Below are positions 14,016 to 15,928 of a stretch of DNA of 15,928 bases, one piece after another. Origin of the DNA: CAZBZG01 sp964496245 (GTDB taxonomy: Bacteria; Planctomycetota; SZUA-567); assembly GCA_964496245.1 (NCBI GenBank), contig CAZBZG010000088.1:1-15928 (forward strand), written 5' to 3'. The first letter of the stretch is position 1. The number at the start of each line of letters is the position of its first letter. Made by a program: the position numbers and the translations under genes. The notes below the pieces were generated by a model. The model was not told the DNA's origin. It searched no databases and saw nothing but the letters and a program-made list of their open reading frames with translations.

Positions 14016-14101
14016 GCTTGTTGGTTGCGGGTTACGCTCCGCGCTCCTCGGCGGCCGTGACGAACGCGTGGCACAACTGCCGCACCAATCGCACAACGTA
14101 T

Positions 14102-14130
14102 GGGGAAGGCGCCCAAGCGCCTTGACAGTC
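14102..14130 (+). promoter_or_regulatory. ptsI leader hairpin between ribosome binding site and start codon
   Basis: AAGGCGC (14106-14112) and GCGCCTT (14117-14123) form a perfect 7-bp stem with a CCAA loop, ending 7 nt before the ATG. The only good Shine-Dalgarno sequence, GGGGAAGG at 14102-14109, lies on the far side, about 21 nt from ATG by linear distance. Folding would either bring GGGGA to about 7 nt from ATG or hide part of the site in the stem. Confidence 0.45.
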
Positions 14131-15900
14131 ATGGAAATCCTCAAAGGCATCCCTGTCTCCCCTGGCTTCGCCATCGGCGAAGCGTTCATTCTCGACAGCG
14201 AGGAATCCGTGATCCCGCGTCGCTTCATCTCCGAGCAGGAGGTCGAGACCGAGGTTGCGCGCTTTCACCAGGCAGTCAGCACCGCCAAGGCACAGATTCG
14301 CGAGCTCCAGCGCCGCGTCGCCAGCGAGATTGGCGGCGAGGCGACACCGATCTTCGACGCGCACGTCATGATCTTGTCGGATAGGTCGCTGCACGACGAA
14401 GTGCTCGGCCGGATCCGGCGCAACCGTTTCACCGCCGAGTATGCGGTCAGCCGGAGCCTGCGGAAGTTCGAAAAGGCTTTTGACCGCGTGACGGATTCGT
14501 ACCTCGCCCAGCGGATCAGCGATCTGCACGATATCGAAAACCGGTTGCTCCAGGCGCTTCTCGGCGAGCGGAAGCATGAGCTGCAGAACATCGAGAGCGA
14601 GGTTCTGCTGATCGCTCACGATCTCACCCCCACGCAGACCGCCTCGATCAATCGCGACATGGTCACGGGCTTCGCCACGGACGTCGGGGGCATGACGGGC
14701 CACACCGCGATCATGGCCCGCGCGCGAGAGATTCCCGCGGTGGTCGGCCTCGGCACCGTTTCGACCGACGTCAGCAACGGCGACATGATCATCATCGACG
14801 GCAATCGAGGTATCGTGGTCGTCAAGCCGGACAAGAAGACGCTTGACGCCTACCGGCGGATGCTCTCCGACTTTCACGTCTTCGAAGAATCGCTGATCGA
14901 CGAAAAGGACCTCCCCGCTGTCACCCTCGACGGATGCCGCGTGATCGTCGCCGCCAACATCGAGTTCCCCAAGGAAATCCAGACAGTCTTGCATTTCGGC
15001 GGCGAGGGGGTGGGCCTCTATCGCACCGAGTTCCTGTACATGGAAGCCAAGGAACGCCCTGACGAGGAGACCCATTTCGCCACGTATCGCGAGGCGCTCG
15101 AGAGCATCGGCAATCGCCCCATCGCCATTCGGACCTTGGATCTCGGCGCCGACAAGTTCTTCAGGACGCAGGCCGTGCTCGGCGAAGCGGACACCCTTCT
15201 CATGCATGAGCGAAATCCCATGCTCGGATGCCGCGCGATCCGCTACTGCCTGCAGAATCCCGAGCTGCTTCGCCAGCAGATCCGTGCCATCGTGCGAGCG
15301 AGCGCGCTCGGATCGGTGAAGCTCATGGTGCCCATGGTCAGCTGCCGCGAAGAGGTGCTGCAGGTTCGGCAGGTCGTGTCGGCCGTTCAGGAGCAGCTCG
15401 CGGAGGAGGACGTGCCCTTCGATTCGGACATGCCGGTGGGCATCATGGTCGAGGTGCCGTCCGTGGCCCTGACCATCGAGAACTTCTGCGACATCTGCGA
15501 TTTCTTCAGCATTGGCACGAACGACCTGACCCAGTACGTGGTCGCGGCCGACCGCACCAACGAGCACGTGGCCGATCTCTACCAGCCTGCACATCCTGCC
15601 GTACTGAAGCTCGTCAAGCAGGTGATCAGCGTGGGCCAGAGCCGGAACATCCCCGTGAGCCTATGCGGCGAGATCGCGGGCGATCCCACCTTCGTCCTCT
15701 TCTTCCTCGGCATCGGTCTGCGGCAGTTCTCGGTCAGCCCGCCTCTCGTCCCAGAGGTCAAGAAACTGATCCGCTCGGCAGACCTCGGCAAGAGCGAGGA
15801 GATCGCCGACAAGGCGCTGCGCATGGCGACCGCGCGGGAAGTGCTGGCGTACCTGCGCAACGTCACGCGGGAGTTCCAGCCCGGGTGGACATTCCTCTGA
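14131..15900 (+). CDS. ptsI: Phosphoenolpyruvate-protein phosphotransferase (PTS enzyme I)
   Basis: Cytoplasmic enzyme that takes phosphate from phosphoenolpyruvate and passes it to HPr, the first step of PTS transport or PTS-based regulation. The 589-residue length fits the family. The N-terminal domain binds HPr; the phosphohistidine is H191 in GGMTGHTAIMAR, where GGRTSH is usual. The C-terminal PEP-binding barrel shows VGLYRTEFLYM, ERNPMLGCRAIRYCL, VKLMVPMVS, GIMVEVPS, FFSIGTNDLTQY and VSLCGEIAGDP, which contains the catalytic Cys. The frame extends upstream to 13927, but that would run across the promoter and leader; ATG at 14131 begins the conserved MEILKGIPVSPGFAIG. No HPr or EII gene lies in the window, so it may serve regulation (for example an HPr kinase system) rather than sugar uptake (inference). 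Confidence 0.93.
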   Translation: MEILKGIPVSPGFAIGEAFILDSEESVIPRRFISEQEVETEVARFHQAVSTAKAQIRELQRRVASEIGGEATPIFDAHVMILSDRSLHDEVLGRIRRNRFTAEYAVSRSLRKFEKAFDRVTDSYLAQRISDLHDIENRLLQALLGERKHELQNIESEVLLIAHDLTPTQTASINRDMVTGFATDVGGMTGHTAIMARAREIPAVVGLGTVSTDVSNGDMIIIDGNRGIVVVKPDKKTLDAYRRMLSDFHVFEESLIDEKDLPAVTLDGCRVIVAANIEFPKEIQTVLHFGGEGVGLYRTEFLYMEAKERPDEETHFATYREALESIGNRPIAIRTLDLGADKFFRTQAVLGEADTLLMHERNPMLGCRAIRYCLQNPELLRQQIRAIVRASALGSVKLMVPMVSCREEVLQVRQVVSAVQEQLAEEDVPFDSDMPVGIMVEVPSVALTIENFCDICDFFSIGTNDLTQYVVAADRTNEHVADLYQPAHPAVLKLVKQVISVGQSRNIPVSLCGEIAGDPTFVLFFLGIGLRQFSVSPPLVPEVKKLIRSADLGKSEEIADKALRMATAREVLAYLRNVTREFQPGWTFL

Positions 15901-15928
15901 TCGCATGGGCCCGACAGCCTCGCGATCT

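Noticed and set aside
14032..15594. A 520-codon minus-strand open frame
   Set aside because: Antisense to ptsI, His/Val/Asp-rich with no domain; the sense strand has all enzyme I motifs.

Overview
This is a GC-rich, gene-dense bacterial window with no RNA genes, transposases or CRISPR. Gene content points to a Gram-negative-type bacterium: IspH of the MEP pathway, a cytidylyltransferase-fold enzyme of the heptose adenylyltransferase type, a PTS enzyme I, and a formylglycine sulfatase related to heparan N-sulfatase. The sulfatase, a diverged RNase HII-like protein and intergenic repeats built on 'cacgaag' units fit a PVC-group (Kiritimatiellota, Lentisphaerota, Planctomycetota) or similar environmental lineage. 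That placement is inference; nothing here fixes the phylum. The 10 Ns inside lexA show that this is a scaffolded draft assembly.

Layout. Positions 24-4609 hold four minus-strand genes in probable operon order: a DHH/DHHA1 phosphoesterase, an IspH-UbiA fusion, an RNase HII-like protein (overlapping the fusion by ATGA) and a sulfatase that stops early near the window edge. A 219-nt divergent promoter region separates them from a plus-strand run at 4829-6870: an NrnA-type DHH phosphoesterase, a nucleotidyltransferase and RuvX. A gene-free stretch (6871-7361) carries copy A of a composite repeat and a good promoter for a membrane-anchored 3D-domain protein (7362-7943). Facing it on the minus strand are a response regulator with a C-terminal REC domain and an unrecognised N-terminal half, and a STAS-domain protein.

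Positions 9834-13857 form a DNA-damage cluster: recN (minus) and, divergently, lexA-recA (plus). The 599 nt between recN and lexA hold copy B of the same composite repeat, a recN promoter and a lexA promoter with candidate operators. LexA would repress the locus and RecA filaments would trigger LexA self-cleavage; RecN acts in double-strand-break repair. The last gene is ptsI (14131-15900), with its own consensus promoter and a hairpin just before the start codon.

The least explained item is the composite repeat. Two diverged copies (6873-7134 plus, 11677-11873 minus) share the same order of parts: a head of about 63 bp, 'ccacgaag' units, a variable middle, inverted 'cttcgtgg' units and a 26-bp tail. 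They look like one family of non-coding, hairpin-forming intergenic elements.
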